A stretch of 64,000 nt of DNA, from the NCBI GenBank assembly GCA_033816765.1, contig CM066294.1:2542001-2606000 (forward strand). The letters run 5' to 3'. A program made the position numbers and the translations under genes. This DNA comes from Nothopassalora personata. Lineage: Eukaryota; Ascomycota; Dothideomycetes; Mycosphaerellales; Mycosphaerellaceae. The first letter of the stretch is position 1; each line of letters begins with the position of its first letter. Shown piece by piece: positions 1-10,756 of the stretch. The notes under the pieces are model-generated. The model searched no databases, was not told the DNA's origin, and saw only the letters and a program-made list of their open reading frames with translations.

Positions 1-3000
1 CCCTAGGGACCGCTCTATAGCATGTCTAAAGACGAGCTACTTGTCCTCCGGAAGTTACTAACGGAACTATAGCGTAAGGGTTACATTCGCCCTTCTACCT
101 TAGAAGCGGCGGCTCCCGTCTTGTTCGTAAGGAAGCCCGGGGGAGGACTTAGGTTCTACTATAATTATAGAGCATTGAACTCGATTACTAAGTAGGACCG
201 TTATCCGCTACTATTGATCCCGGAAACCATTCGGAACCTAACGGGCGCTAGATAGATTACGAAGGTAGACGTTATTACCGCATTCTACCACTTTCAGATA
301 GCTCGAGGCGAAGAGTATAAGACGGCTTTTCGAACTAGATTCGGTCTATAGGAGTAGCTAGTATGTCCGTTCGGTTTGTCCGGGGCCCCTATAACATTCT
401 AGCGGTACATTAACAGTTTGTTACGGGACTACCTAGACGACTTTACCTCGGCCTACGCTAACGACGTCGTTATTTACTCCGACGGAACAAAAAAGGACTA
501 TTTCTAGAAGGTTCGTATCGTGCTCTAGAAGCTTTAGGACGGAGGCCTTTTCCTAGATCTAGGGAAGTGTAAGTTCGTATAGAAGAAGGTTAAGTACCTC
601 GGGTTTATTATATATGCCGACGGGATAGGAGTAGGACCCGACCCCGAGAAGGTAGCAGCAGTAAAGGACTAGAAGGTACTAGTTACCTAGAAGGAAGTAC
701 GGCGTTTCTTAGGCTTCGCGAACTACTACCGGATGTTTATTCTAAACTATTCAAAGCTCGCCGAGCCCTTAATGTCGCTAACCGGCAAGAATAAGGTGTT
801 TTCCTAGGGAGATCGTTAGGCTAATGCGTTTAAGTCCCTAAAGGATAAGTACTACAAAGCACTAGTTTTAGCCTACTAGAACCCGGAGCTCCCTACCTTT
901 TTAGAGACGGACTATAGCGGCTTTACGCTTAGAGGCGCCCTCCTATAAGAAAAGGACGGAGTCGTGAAACCAGTAGGATTTTACTCGAAGAAGCTTAATA
1001 AGGCTAAGATTAACTACAACATTCACGATAAGGAGATGCTCGCGGTAGTGTCCTATCTTAAAGAATAGGCTCCCGAATTGAAAACATGTAGGCCCTTTAT
1101 AATCTAGACGGACTATAAGAACCTAGAATACTTTATAACGAAGAGACAGCTTTCCGAACGGCAGATCCGGTAGGTTAAGGAAGTTGTAAAATTCTAGTTT
1201 TCACTAGTGTATAGGCCGGGTACCGAGGCGATTATACCGGACGCCCTTTCTCGAAGGGAGTAGGACATACTTAGGTAGGACGATAAGTTATTACGGTATC
1301 GTAGGTTTCTTAAACCGGACATCGTAAAGAATTAGCCGGGCTCGAAGGTAGTAGACGTTAGCTTGACTATAAAGGTTTCGTTAGTACGAATCTTAGCCAC
1401 GCAGTTCGAAGGACTATCCGCTATAGAAGAGGCGGATTCACCGGGCGCACTATAGGGACCCTTCTAAGACTAAGAGCTAAACGACCTCTAGGAAAGAACT
1501 ATCGAGAAGGATAGTACGTTCTAAGCGGTACACCGCGCGATTAAAGTAGGAGCGCGTTCACTTCCTAGCGAGGTGAAACTTAAGGTGTAAGTAGGTAACT
1601 ATAGTATCGACCGTAACGGGTATCTTCGCTACCGCGGTAGGATTTAGGTGCCTAGAGCTCCTAGTTCTACGGAGTCCGACTATAAGGAGGCGGACATAGC
1701 GATTCTATAGAACGACACCCTTCGAACTAAGCTAATCTAATCCGTGCACGATTTACCGGTATACGGCCACCCTAGCCGGGACTCTATAGCATCGATACTA
1801 AGTCGCAACTTCTACTAGCCCCTATAGTCTAAGCACGTAAGGCAGTTCTTAAGGAACTGTAACTACTACGGTAGGAATAAGGTGTAGAGAGAATAAAAAC
1901 ACGGCCTCCTATAACCCTTACCCGGTCCCCGACCGATTCTTCTAGGAGGTCTCGATAGATTTTATAACGGACATGCCCGAGTCGTAAGGGAACACTTACC
2001 TCTAGGTAATTAAGGATCGACTAAGCAAGACCGTCGTTTTAGAAGCGATGCCTACTATAAAAGCCGAGGACTGCGCTAAACGGTTCTTAGACTACTAGGT
2101 AAGATACTACGGCCTCCCTTAAGCTATTACGAGTAACCGGGGTACTAACTAGACGAGTACCTTCTAGAGGACCTTCTATCGTTTAACCGGTATAAAATAG
2201 AGGCTTAGCTCCGCCTACTACCTATAAACCGACGGAGGCCCGGAACGGTTAAACTAGGAAGTCTAGGCTTACCTCCGTAACTACATTAACTACGAGTAGT
2301 CCGACTAGAAACGCTAGCTCCCCACGGCGCAACTTGCTCTAAACGCGCGGTATTACGCTAGGCTAGGAATAAGCCCCTTCTTCGCGGTACACGGATACGA
2401 GGCACTATCACCCGTTTAGTTATAACCGGATCTAGAGACCTCTTAGTTAGACGCCGCGTAACGGGTAACGCTATTCGTGGAAAGGATGTAAAGGATTACG
2501 GACCTGTGTTAGGCGAGCATAGCGGAAGCCGCCTAAAAACAGGAGGACTACGCTAACCGGGATAGGAAGTCCGTACTAATCTATCGTGTAGGCAATAAAG
2601 TTTAGCTAGATCTACGCAACTATGTCACTATACGACTAAAGAAGAGCCTCGACTATAGACACGCGAAGTATACGGTAGTAGAAGTAATCTTACCGTTATC
2701 TATACGCCTATCTAGGATCCCCGACGGGATCCACCCTGTCTTCTATCCTAACTTACTACGACCTATAAGCTAAGACCCCTTACCTAGATAGGAGATCGAT
2801 AATAAACAGCCGGACCCTATAATAATTGAGTCTTACGAAGAGTAGTAGGTAGAAGAGATCCTTTACGCTAGAACTAAGGTTAGAGGTAGAGGCCGAGTAC
2901 GCGAAGTCCTAGTAAAATGGACCGGATACTATAAGCCTACATAGGAACCATTAGGGTACCTCGCGGACACAGTAGCCGCGGATAACTTCGAGAAGAGATA

Positions 3001-3020
3001 TAGTAACCTAATGACACATA
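1..3020 (+). pseudogene. Chromovirus G pol: RT, RNase H, integrase, chromodomain (RIP-inactivated)
   Basis: Read in frame 1, the region gives a gypsy-type reverse transcriptase ([20 protein letters not shown] near 82-141, CPFGLSGAPITF near 367-402, and the catalytic box as YANDVVIYSDG near 454-486, normally YVDD). RNase H follows (TDYSGFTLRGALL near 908-946), then an integrase zinc-binding segment (GHPSRDSIASIL near 1759-1794) and catalytic core (FITDMPES near 1960-1983). A chromodomain follows near 2845-2965 with the motif VKWTGYYKPT. Domain order and residues match chromoviruses. Many TAG codons sit where Q or W is expected, so the protein cannot be made. The altered YVDD box also argues against function. 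Confidence 0.9.
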
Positions 3021-4519
3021 ACGGACCGAAGGAGGCATAGGATACGAATAGAAGGGGGAGAAGGCGAAAAGGTAAGGATTACTAGGGATTTAGCGTAGAC
3101 ACAGGCGTTTAGGAAAAGGTAGGCGTTCTTTTAGGTTAGGGAGTCTTTTTAGAAGATAGAGAGAAGTAAGAAGGCATAGGTAAGTTTAAGAGCGTTTCAT
3201 TTTAGCGGCGTCCGCCGTAAAAGAAGCGGAGCCCGATCCCTTTCGAGATAGCTACATACTATAATAGCCCGGTCGCGGCCCGCGCGAAAGACGAGGGTAC
3301 CCGAAGGCTAGTTAGTAGAGGCTAAGACCTAACGCACGCGGCGCTAGCCTAGCTAGAGGTCGCGTAGGGCGCCCCCGGGACTAAGAGGTTGGTTAGCGAT
3401 AGTTTTCTAACGGGGCCCGTAGTATATACGTCTACCTAAAGGTAAGCTAAGCATTAGCCACAGTGCCTATAACCTTAGCGGCGACCGCACTAAAAGAATC
3501 GGTAAGCGCGTATAAAGAGGCGGAGGCCGTAGAAACTTACCGGGAGAGCATACTAGTACGCTAGAGAGGCTTTAAAGCCTTCTAGGCTTTAAGGACGGCG
3601 CGGAGCTTAGTACGGGCGTCGTCGCTAAAAGACCGTTAGCCGGTAGAAAAGTAGCGGAGGACGCTAGGGAGGATGCTTAAGCGCGGTTCTAGTTAGTAGC
3701 GCGGGTCCACTTAGTATAGGCGGCGTAGGCGAGCTCCGGCCTAAAACGCGCGGTTAGCGATAATTTTCCTTCGCGGACCGCGCGGTATATATATATCCTC
3801 GCAATGCTTACGATTAGTATTATAGGCCTAGTAGGCGCGCGCGGTTGCGCCCTAACGACAATTAGCGGACCCCGATAAGAATAGGACGAGGACCGGTACT
3901 TATATACTAGGAGACGTAGTCTACGCTAGTAGAGGCGTAGGGGACGTAGTAGATACGGCGTTAGGACATTTTATGCTAGGCTCCGGTTAGAATGTTTCGG
4001 TCTCCGTAGGAATTCATTCGGACTCACTTAATAGTATTAATAGAAGATGTAGTAGTAGTAGTTTCTATTCACGGCATGCCATTAGTATCTATTAGAACCC
4101 GTAGGGAAAATGTCGTCTCCCTAAGCGATAGGCATAAGATGCGCGAATATACCCCTAAGGCTAGAGACGCTTAGCTAGGGGGAGGGAGAGGGGCGACTTA
4201 CGCGTGCGGTGGTTAATAAGGAAAAGAAAGAAAAGAAAAAAAGAGAACGAGAACCTAAAGATATGTTCTACGCTCCTATTGTTCATATGTAACAATAGCT
4301 ATTGTTCACATGTAATAATAGCTATTATTACTTAATAGACAATAGTAAACCTTACACTTACCTAGGCAACAATACGTTACCTCGGCGTCGGCGGGGCTAG
4401 ATAATAAGGAAGAGAAGCTCGGGCACTTCCTATTGCGAGCCTAACGAGAACACCTAGGACAATAGGCTCTACGGCGGAGCTATAACTAGGGGCGGCGGAG
4501 GAGGAGGAAGGGGGGGTAG
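3021..4519 (+). other. Long 3' region of chromovirus G, no recognised gene
   Basis: About 1.5 kb separates the chromodomain from the 3' LTR. No reading frame here is convincing. The stretch is GC-rich and CpG-rich in its first half. It then has an A-rich piece (about 4205-4255), then short near-palindromic repeats around 4278-4330 built on AATAGCTATT, and finally a G-rich purine tract against the LTR. The last about 210 bp also occur, reverse-complemented, in J (34485-34798), so they belong to the family and not to the insertion site. It may be a long 3' untranslated region or a lost extra frame. Confidence 0.6.
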
Positions 4520-4681
4520 TATAAGGGGCGGGCCCCTGTTTCTTAGTATAGGCTACGCCTATACGTTCGGATTGCTTTCCGACACCTTTTCTTCGGACAG
4601 CTTATAACTTCCCCTTTCTTCGATATCGAACTTATTATAAACCTCATAGAACTTTAGTGTATACGTCGTTTACCCGTGACA
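4520..4681 (+). repeat. 3' LTR of chromovirus G (162 bp)
   Basis: It begins TATAAGGGGCGGGCCCC (ancestrally TGTAAGG) right after a purine tract and ends CCCGTGACA. Two independent copies, at 34323-34484 and 39061-39222, are also exactly 162 bp. The copy split at 52450-52519 plus 59059-59150 also sums to 162 bp. The terminal TG has become TA here, as RIP would cause. Confidence 0.88.
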
Positions 4682-7620
4682 TTACACAACTCCTTTATCT
4701 AGACCTACTCGTTATCGTAGCTAACACTAGTCTTACTAGACGCGTCCCTAAGTAGCTAGCTAGTAAAGTTCCTATAGTAGTTACGGAAGAAGCTCTTATT
4801 ACGCCCTTCGCTTATAAAGCATATCTGCTCGAGAGTAGTAACTAAGCTAAGCTACTTGTCCATTAATTTTATAGCTCGGACGCGCTAATTATACATCTTC
4901 TTATTAAAGAGCTCCGAGTCTAGGCGGACCGTAGCATTAAGCTACCTTCTAGCATTAAGGATGACTTTGTTGTCGTTCTAAGACTTTAAACCCGCTAGGG
5001 CATTGGATAGAGGGCTAATGCTACTAAGGTATATAGCCGTAGGAAAAGAATAGCCGGGTACTAGGCGTCGATACTTAAACCCTATAGCGCTCTTACTTAG
5101 CGTCTTAAAGTTACGATGGAGGTCTATTACCTAGTGTATGCTCTAGCTTCTCTAGAGTTTAAGATAGTCGTCGTCGCGGATCTTGATAAAGTAAGGGTTA
5201 ATCTAACGTAGCGTCTTCTTATATGCGGCCTACCTCATTAGGACGCCTACAGTAGTTACCCGCATTTGCCTAGCGCTTAGGTCCTCTCTAAACTAGCTAA
5301 TGCTGTTCTTGCTTAGGTAATTTTAGACCCTAACCGAGAAGAAACGCTTAAATCGGCCGTCTTCTATACAGTCGTTAATCTAGCACTACTAGATGAACTC
5401 TCTAGTATTCCCTTTCTTATAAAAACCGTGTAAAAACTCCGGCCCACTAGTACTCTCTAAGTTAAGAGAGTACAGTATGTTAAGCCGGTTACTAGTCTAG
5501 TAGTTTTTAATTTCGAGGTTTAAGTCGACTCTAGCATACTATACTATAGTGTTCGCTTCACCCCCCTAATAAGCCCTATTAAAGCTAAAAATTGTAGGCC
5601 TAGGGAAGGAGATAAACCGAGTATAGTGTTAAGGGTATAGCGCCACTTATAAGAGCCACAGCCCGGGGTCTTATTGTATGATCTATTAGCTTAGAGAATA
5701 CTACATGTTCTAGTAGACGCCGCCGTTACTAACCTTGTTCAATTCTCGTAGGTACTATCGGTACACGTCGAATTCTCGACTTATCATTTCTCTAACTGAT
5801 TTAACCCGCGGTACTAGTTTAGCGTCATTGCACTAGTATAGTATGTTACTATTAATGTAGGTACCGGTACTATTAAGATCGGCTTAGTTAGCTTCATTAA
5901 TGCCGAATTTGTCGAGGATCTAGTTGTAGTTAGCATGCGTAACGATGCCACTCGTAGTGCCGACTTTGCCTCAAACACGGAGGTAGCTAAGCGGGTTAAT
6001 AGTCTTCTAACTACGCTTATTAGGGCGAAACCACGACCCATTCTTCACCTTAATAGCTAAAAAACTCTTGCCTTTAAAGAGCTAGTCTTAGACCTTAAGC
6101 GCGCGCTCATATAGGGTATTAGCAGTAATACCGGGATTCGTAACGAAGTAGAGGGCCTTATAGTAGAAATCTCGAACATGCTAATCGTATATTATAGCGC
6201 TAACCTTACTATCCCTCTTAAGAACGTCCGAGACAGCATATTCGAGCATCTTAAGGCCCGCTATCCGGTACTTAGGTAGCTAGTTAATGCTATCTACATT
6301 AATCGAGTTTCTAAACTTAATACTATAGTACCGCTTATTATAGGTGTAGTTAGCGCGCTTAATCCGGAGGGCCTCGTCTTCTTGTAGGATCTAATCCTTA
6401 AAGACTAATACATCCCTAATTATAGCCGAAGGTAACATAGTAAGTATTAGATTACTATTCTTAGTTAGGGCCGGAGTAGATCGTAGTGTGCTAACCGGTG
6501 TACCTAGCGGACTGCCTTCGCGTATAGGTGCGCCGTCTAGCGTTCGGTTAGGCGAGGATTAAGTAGGCGTAGTTATGCCCTTACTTATGCTCTCGCCTAT
6601 ACGGAGCTACTTAAGTCGGCTCGACTTACGACCGCCTCTCGATAGGACTATAGGCTAAATAGAGGCTAGTAGAGTTAGCGTAGTACTCTTTACACGTCCT
6701 TTACCTTTACTACCCGGTAGTAGCTAACGTAGCTAAGGCTATTACTAGCTAGATGGTCTAGGTTAATCTATGCTATCCTCTAGGGACGCGGACTTCTTAG
6801 TAATAGTACCCTCTATAAAGTATAGAAGGCTATCCTTATAGACGGCTAGGCGGTGTCTTCTAATAATCTCCCTACTCTTAGCCGATTGCGGATTAATACT
6901 ACGTGCTTTAGCCTCCCTATCGCACCGGGTAAGATTACTAGGCTCTAAAATTCGCTTACGATCTATACCCTTACGGCCGATCCTTATACGCTAGATTAAT
7001 GCCCTCTAGATTCTACTAATAGCCCTACTATAGTCTAGGTACTTGTTAATAAAGGCCGTGAACTGGCGGCGCCCGCTATTAGTACTACAAAGCTCGGAGA
7101 TAACGCGTCGATTAAGAATCTTATTGTCTATCTACTATAGCTAGTAGCGGGTAAGCGTAGCTCGAAGAGTCTTCTCTCGGTTACGAATCTCTAAACCGGT
7201 CTTACGAATCTTACCGACGATAGGAAACAAGACATCGAGCTTCTTATTACTAAGGAATTTATCCTAGTAGCTCTTGCCTATACCGCTCTTGACTTCGTCG
7301 AAAAATAGGTTAACATAGACGGAGTAGTCTTCGAACACCTTCTCGAAGCCCTTATAGAAGTCCTTTAATACCTTAACCCGCTTCTAAGGACTAAGCTCTC
7401 GGAATATAACATTAGCGGCGGACTTCGGCGTATTCGTGTTAGTAAGGACATGCTTAACGTTGTCCGGTAGGCGAAGGGACTCGAACAAGGTCTAAGGTAG
7501 GCGGGTAAGCCTAGTAATAGTACTAGTAAGCGCTATACTCGAGCTAGCCGGGCGTAACGATAGACTAGCTAAAGCTATAATAACTAGGATTCGCTATTAG
7601 TAAGATCGTAAGAGCTAGCT
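4682..7620 (-). pseudogene. Unclassified RIP-degraded coding region H
   Basis: On the minus strand a long frame can be followed through TAG stops. It gives protein-like stretches such as RVKVLKDFYKGFEKVFEDYS (near 7316-7375), LDVLFPIVGKIRKTGLEIR (near 7190-7240), GTTSGIVTHANY (near 5930-5970) and YRRLVPGYSFPTAIYLSS (near 5020-5075). The frame runs without a natural end into the 3' LTR of chromovirus G at 4681, so its C-terminus was probably cut by that insertion. I do not recognise the family: no RT, DDE or tyrosine-recombinase signature was clear to me. It may be a DNA transposon, or a downstream frame of the neighbouring gypsy element E, which lies on the same strand. The density of TAG codons implies it was repetitive. 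Confidence 0.5.
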
Positions 7621-8279
7621 ATCTCGTGGTGCTACTCTAGAGTGTTAGTAAGCTTTAAAAGCTTAGTGTCGGGGTAGGGGCTTTAAAGAAGGTTAAGGTC
7701 GTAAAGAGAGAGAGACTAAAGAACCGTCTAATGTATATAGTAGTAGATGGATGTGTCAGTAGCTCTAGTAATAGTGTTAGTGTTTAAAGAAAAAGAGAGG
7801 AAGTAGTAGGTAGAGAGCTACGCTTAAGTATGCCTCTTAGCGTATGTCCCTATAACCGTTATAAGGCAGTAGCGCCGAGACCGGTCTTATAAGTAGTAAG
7901 AGCAGTACCATTAAGGTTACACTAAAGGTCCGATGACCCTACATGTGACCGAAAACCAGTGCTAGTAACCACCTAGGTAAGCATTCGATAGAGGCATGCT
8001 ACGCTATCACGTGATCCGATTTACCGGTCCCGGGACCGGTAAATGTAACTCTACTAACTAAGGTCTAACTAAGGTAAGAACACCCTATAAGGTGAAGTCT
8101 AGATAACCGAATCGGCTTAATAAACTAAAGGGCATGTGTAATACATGCATAAGGGAAGTAAACTCCGTACGCTATTGCTAACCAATTAGTTCTTAGCCTC
8201 GATCCTACTAAACTATGAAATTTCGGCTATAGAAAGGTTATAAGGCCTAACCTATAGCTTCTTAGATTCCGGTTTAGGA
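7621..8279. other. Inter-element stretch with a 26 bp palindrome
   Basis: No gene seen. It lies between the presumed start of H and the end of the pol of E, where the 3' LTR of E would be expected. However, it does not resemble the 5' end of E at 20520-21198. It contains a perfect 26 bp palindrome at 8019-8044. Confidence 0.5.
8019..8044. repeat. Perfect 26 bp palindrome, core CGGTCCCGGGACCG
   Basis: The sequence is ATTTACCGGTCCC followed by its exact reverse complement. Degenerate copies occur at 17488-17513, 20859-20884 and 35085-35110, all in E-family DNA, while the sequence around them differs. The GC-rich core is intact in all four despite heavy mutation nearby. The function is unknown; a protein-binding site or a hairpin is possible. 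Confidence 0.75.
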
Positions 8280-10509
8280 TACGATCCCCTTTCGTTAACT
8301 CCTACAGGTAGCACGTCTTCGTCGGCGATAGGCTCGATCTCGTTCAAATTACTACTATCTTCGCTATTAGCGACGCTATTAGCGACTTCTCCCTCCCCTA
8401 TTACGAGATCGATCCTATTATCTAGGCCTAGTACTCCTATGTTATCCGGGCGAAGCTTTAGAACTAGCTTAAGGTTTTCTCGTGCCTAAACTCCCTTTAT
8501 TAGCGTACTATTAAGTTCCTTAAGAATATAGGTACTAAACTCCCTAGAGATACCGGACACCCGATATGGACCTTACCATCGGTAACCGATCTTACGTAAG
8601 AAGTTATCCTTATATAGCTTGTTGAACCTTATAATAAGGTCGCCCTTCTAGAAACTAATAAAGTTAACATTCCGGTAAGAATTAAAGTAGTCCTTACTAA
8701 GTTCTCTTAGTCGTTTTCTTCGAGCATATAGCTCTTCTAAACTAAGGTCTCGAGCCTAGAGTTAACGCGTACGTATAGTAAGCAGGTCCTTAGTCGTTCT
8801 CACCGATCCCTATTAGTAATTCGCCTACGTCGGGTGCTTAACCTTAATTAGTAGAATCGTGCGATAGCTATATAGGACCTAAGCTAGCGTTATTCTAGTA
8901 GTACGATAGGTCGTGGTCCTATTAGCCTATAACATAGCGGGTACCTATTGCTCCTATCCGCGGTATGTGTTCCTTATAAGCTTTGCTAACGCTATAAGAA
9001 TCGGACGGTACCTAACCTCGACTAGAGCATTAGACTACGGATAGTACGGTAATATTCGGATCCTTCGAACACTAAGTCCCACGAGTAACCGCTTAACCTT
9101 AGCCGTATAAACCGTAGCGTTATTAAGCACAATTTTAGTATAGTAGCCGTGCCTATAGAAGACATCTTCGTATAGAAACTTAGTAACCGTCTTAGAGCTA
9201 GGAGGTGCCCTCGTTACTCTAGCCTCGATCTAGTTGCTAAGTGCTTCGCGCGTAACTAGGAGGTATCCATTTTTATGTACCTAGACGGGGTCCGAGTACC
9301 ACTTCTTACTAATGACCTAAGGGCTCGATAAGTGAAGCTTACTAGCGCGCTAGTTACCTTCGCGAAACCTATAGGGAGCATAACTTCGAACCTACGTAGA
9401 GATATCGGCGAAGCACCCGTCCTAGTAATACCGATCGGAAATAAGGTTATACACGACCTTAGCGCTACGGTGACCGTGTCTCTCGTGGCACTCTATAACG
9501 ATCTCCTTCTAAGCCTTATTATCGTTAATTACAAGTTGTAACGGTGCTCCTCGGCGCTTCTAGAAGAATAGTAATTAGTCCCGGATAAAGAAGTTAACGC
9601 TCTTCTTTACTAGCCGCCGGTACTTAGTACGGGTAACACTATTAGGCCGGGTCCTAGTTTCTATAACCTAAGTAAGCTACTAAGAGCCCTTAGAATATTA
9701 GTCCCCGAGATGTCGTGTTTTCTAGATTTTAACTAGATAGGTATCGACCGGCTCCGGGTACCCGAATAGCTTATTATTAATTATCCGGTCAACTTCGTCT
9801 TCGTTAGCTTCCCTAGGTTCCTAAGGTGTAGAGGGCCTACGAGATAGGGCATCTAGGCTAGTATACCTAGCTCCCGTAACGTGCTTTACTTCGAATGCAA
9901 ATAGCCTAATCTATACGACCCACCGGGCCATTACCGAGTTAGGCAGGTCCGAAGCCGGCCGGTTAAGCTACTATATAAGTGTCTTAGTATTAACCTTAAG
10001 GACAAAATTAACGCTAGTGATATATCTCTAGATCTTCTTAAGCCCCTTAAGGACCCTAAGGCATTCCCGCTTACTAGCATTATATCTAGATTCTAACGCG
10101 TTCTAGATTCCGCTCTTATACCGTACCGGGTAACGCCGTCGAGTACTATCTATTAATTCTTAAGAAACGATACATCCCCATCTAGTACCGCTAGCATTAA
10201 CTAAGATAAAGATAGACCTAGCACTAGGTAAGTAGTAGAGGGTAACTAAGGCTAGAGCCTACATAAGATTTCTAGTAACCTCTTCTTTCGAGAACTGCTC
10301 ATTTTCTATCTAGGTGAACTCGGCGCCCTTCTTTAGTAGCTTGTACATTAGTCGAGCGATAATAACGAACTAGGGAATCTATATCCGGAAGTACACATAT
10401 AGCCCTACATAGGTGCGGACCTCCTTAATATAGGTAGGCGTAGGCTAGTCTAGGATCTTAGCTATAACCTTTAGGTTAGGATAGCGACTATCCGGGCTAG
10501 TAACGTACC
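8280..10509 (-). pseudogene. Element E pol, distal part: RT end, RNase H, integrase
   Basis: Minus-strand translation gives the RNase H end (RECLRVLKGLKKI near 9995-10070, then SDLPNSVMARWVV near 9905-9955). An integrase zinc finger follows (ECHERHGHRS, with RYYW and VRSC downstream). The integrase C-terminal segment GPYRVSGISREFSTYILKEL lies near 8500-8570. TAG codons stand at Q and W positions. This part is continuous with 16123-20516 once Copia D and one GTACC copy are removed. Confidence 0.82.
10505..10509. repeat. Target-site duplication GTACC, left side of Copia D
   Basis: GTACC directly precedes the left LTR of Copia D. The same five bases directly follow its right LTR at 16123-16127. 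This is the signature of a single integration event in element E. Confidence 0.92.
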
Positions 10510-10756
10510 TGTTAAGTTGAGACCTTACAGGATACGTAGTTAGCAGCGGAGTGGAGTAAGAGATCAATCTTTAACTAGCTAATAGCTATAGGGCATGTAG
10601 CAATATATTAGGAACTAATGCGTTAGTTGTGTTAGATGTCTATCTAAGCTAAAGGGGAGAGAAGGTGTCTTCCGATAAGCTGAGTCATCGTAGATGCCTT
10701 AGGCTATTAGATTACAACCTAACTGTTAGCTCCCCCTAAGATGCTACATCTTAACA
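10510..10756 (-). repeat. 3' LTR of Copia D (247 bp)
   Basis: It starts TGTTAAGTTGAGACC and ends CATCTTAACA on the plus strand. It is the same length as the copy at 15876-16122. On the element's own strand this is the downstream LTR. Confidence 0.95.

Larger units (their letters stand above)
1..4681 (+). mobile_element. Ty3/gypsy chromovirus G, 3' part (5' end outside window)
   Basis: This is the 3' part of a long terminal repeat retrotransposon of the chromodomain-carrying Ty3/gypsy group. In order it holds reverse transcriptase, RNase H, integrase, a chromodomain, about 1.5 kb with no recognised protein, a purine-rich tract (about 4497-4518) and a 162 bp LTR ending at 4681. The same family recurs as J (34323-39222, minus strand) and F (from 52450, plus strand), whose LTRs are also 162 bp. 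Many in-frame TAG codons show RIP inactivation. The 5' LTR, gag and protease lie outside the window. Its 3' LTR directly abuts a minus-strand coding relic (H), which suggests that G inserted into H. Confidence 0.9.

Noticed and set aside
4278..4330. Inverted repeats resembling a terminator or small-RNA hairpin
   Set aside because: They are conserved as part of the chromovirus 3' region in J, so they belong to the element and not to a separate RNA gene.
5814..6041. 75-codon open frame on the minus strand
   Set aside because: Out of phase with the frame of H, which runs through the same bases; the frame is open only because CA and TG were lost.
9332..9541. 69-codon plus-strand open frame
   Set aside because: Antisense shadow of the gypsy E integrase region, which has clear zinc-finger motifs on the minus strand.
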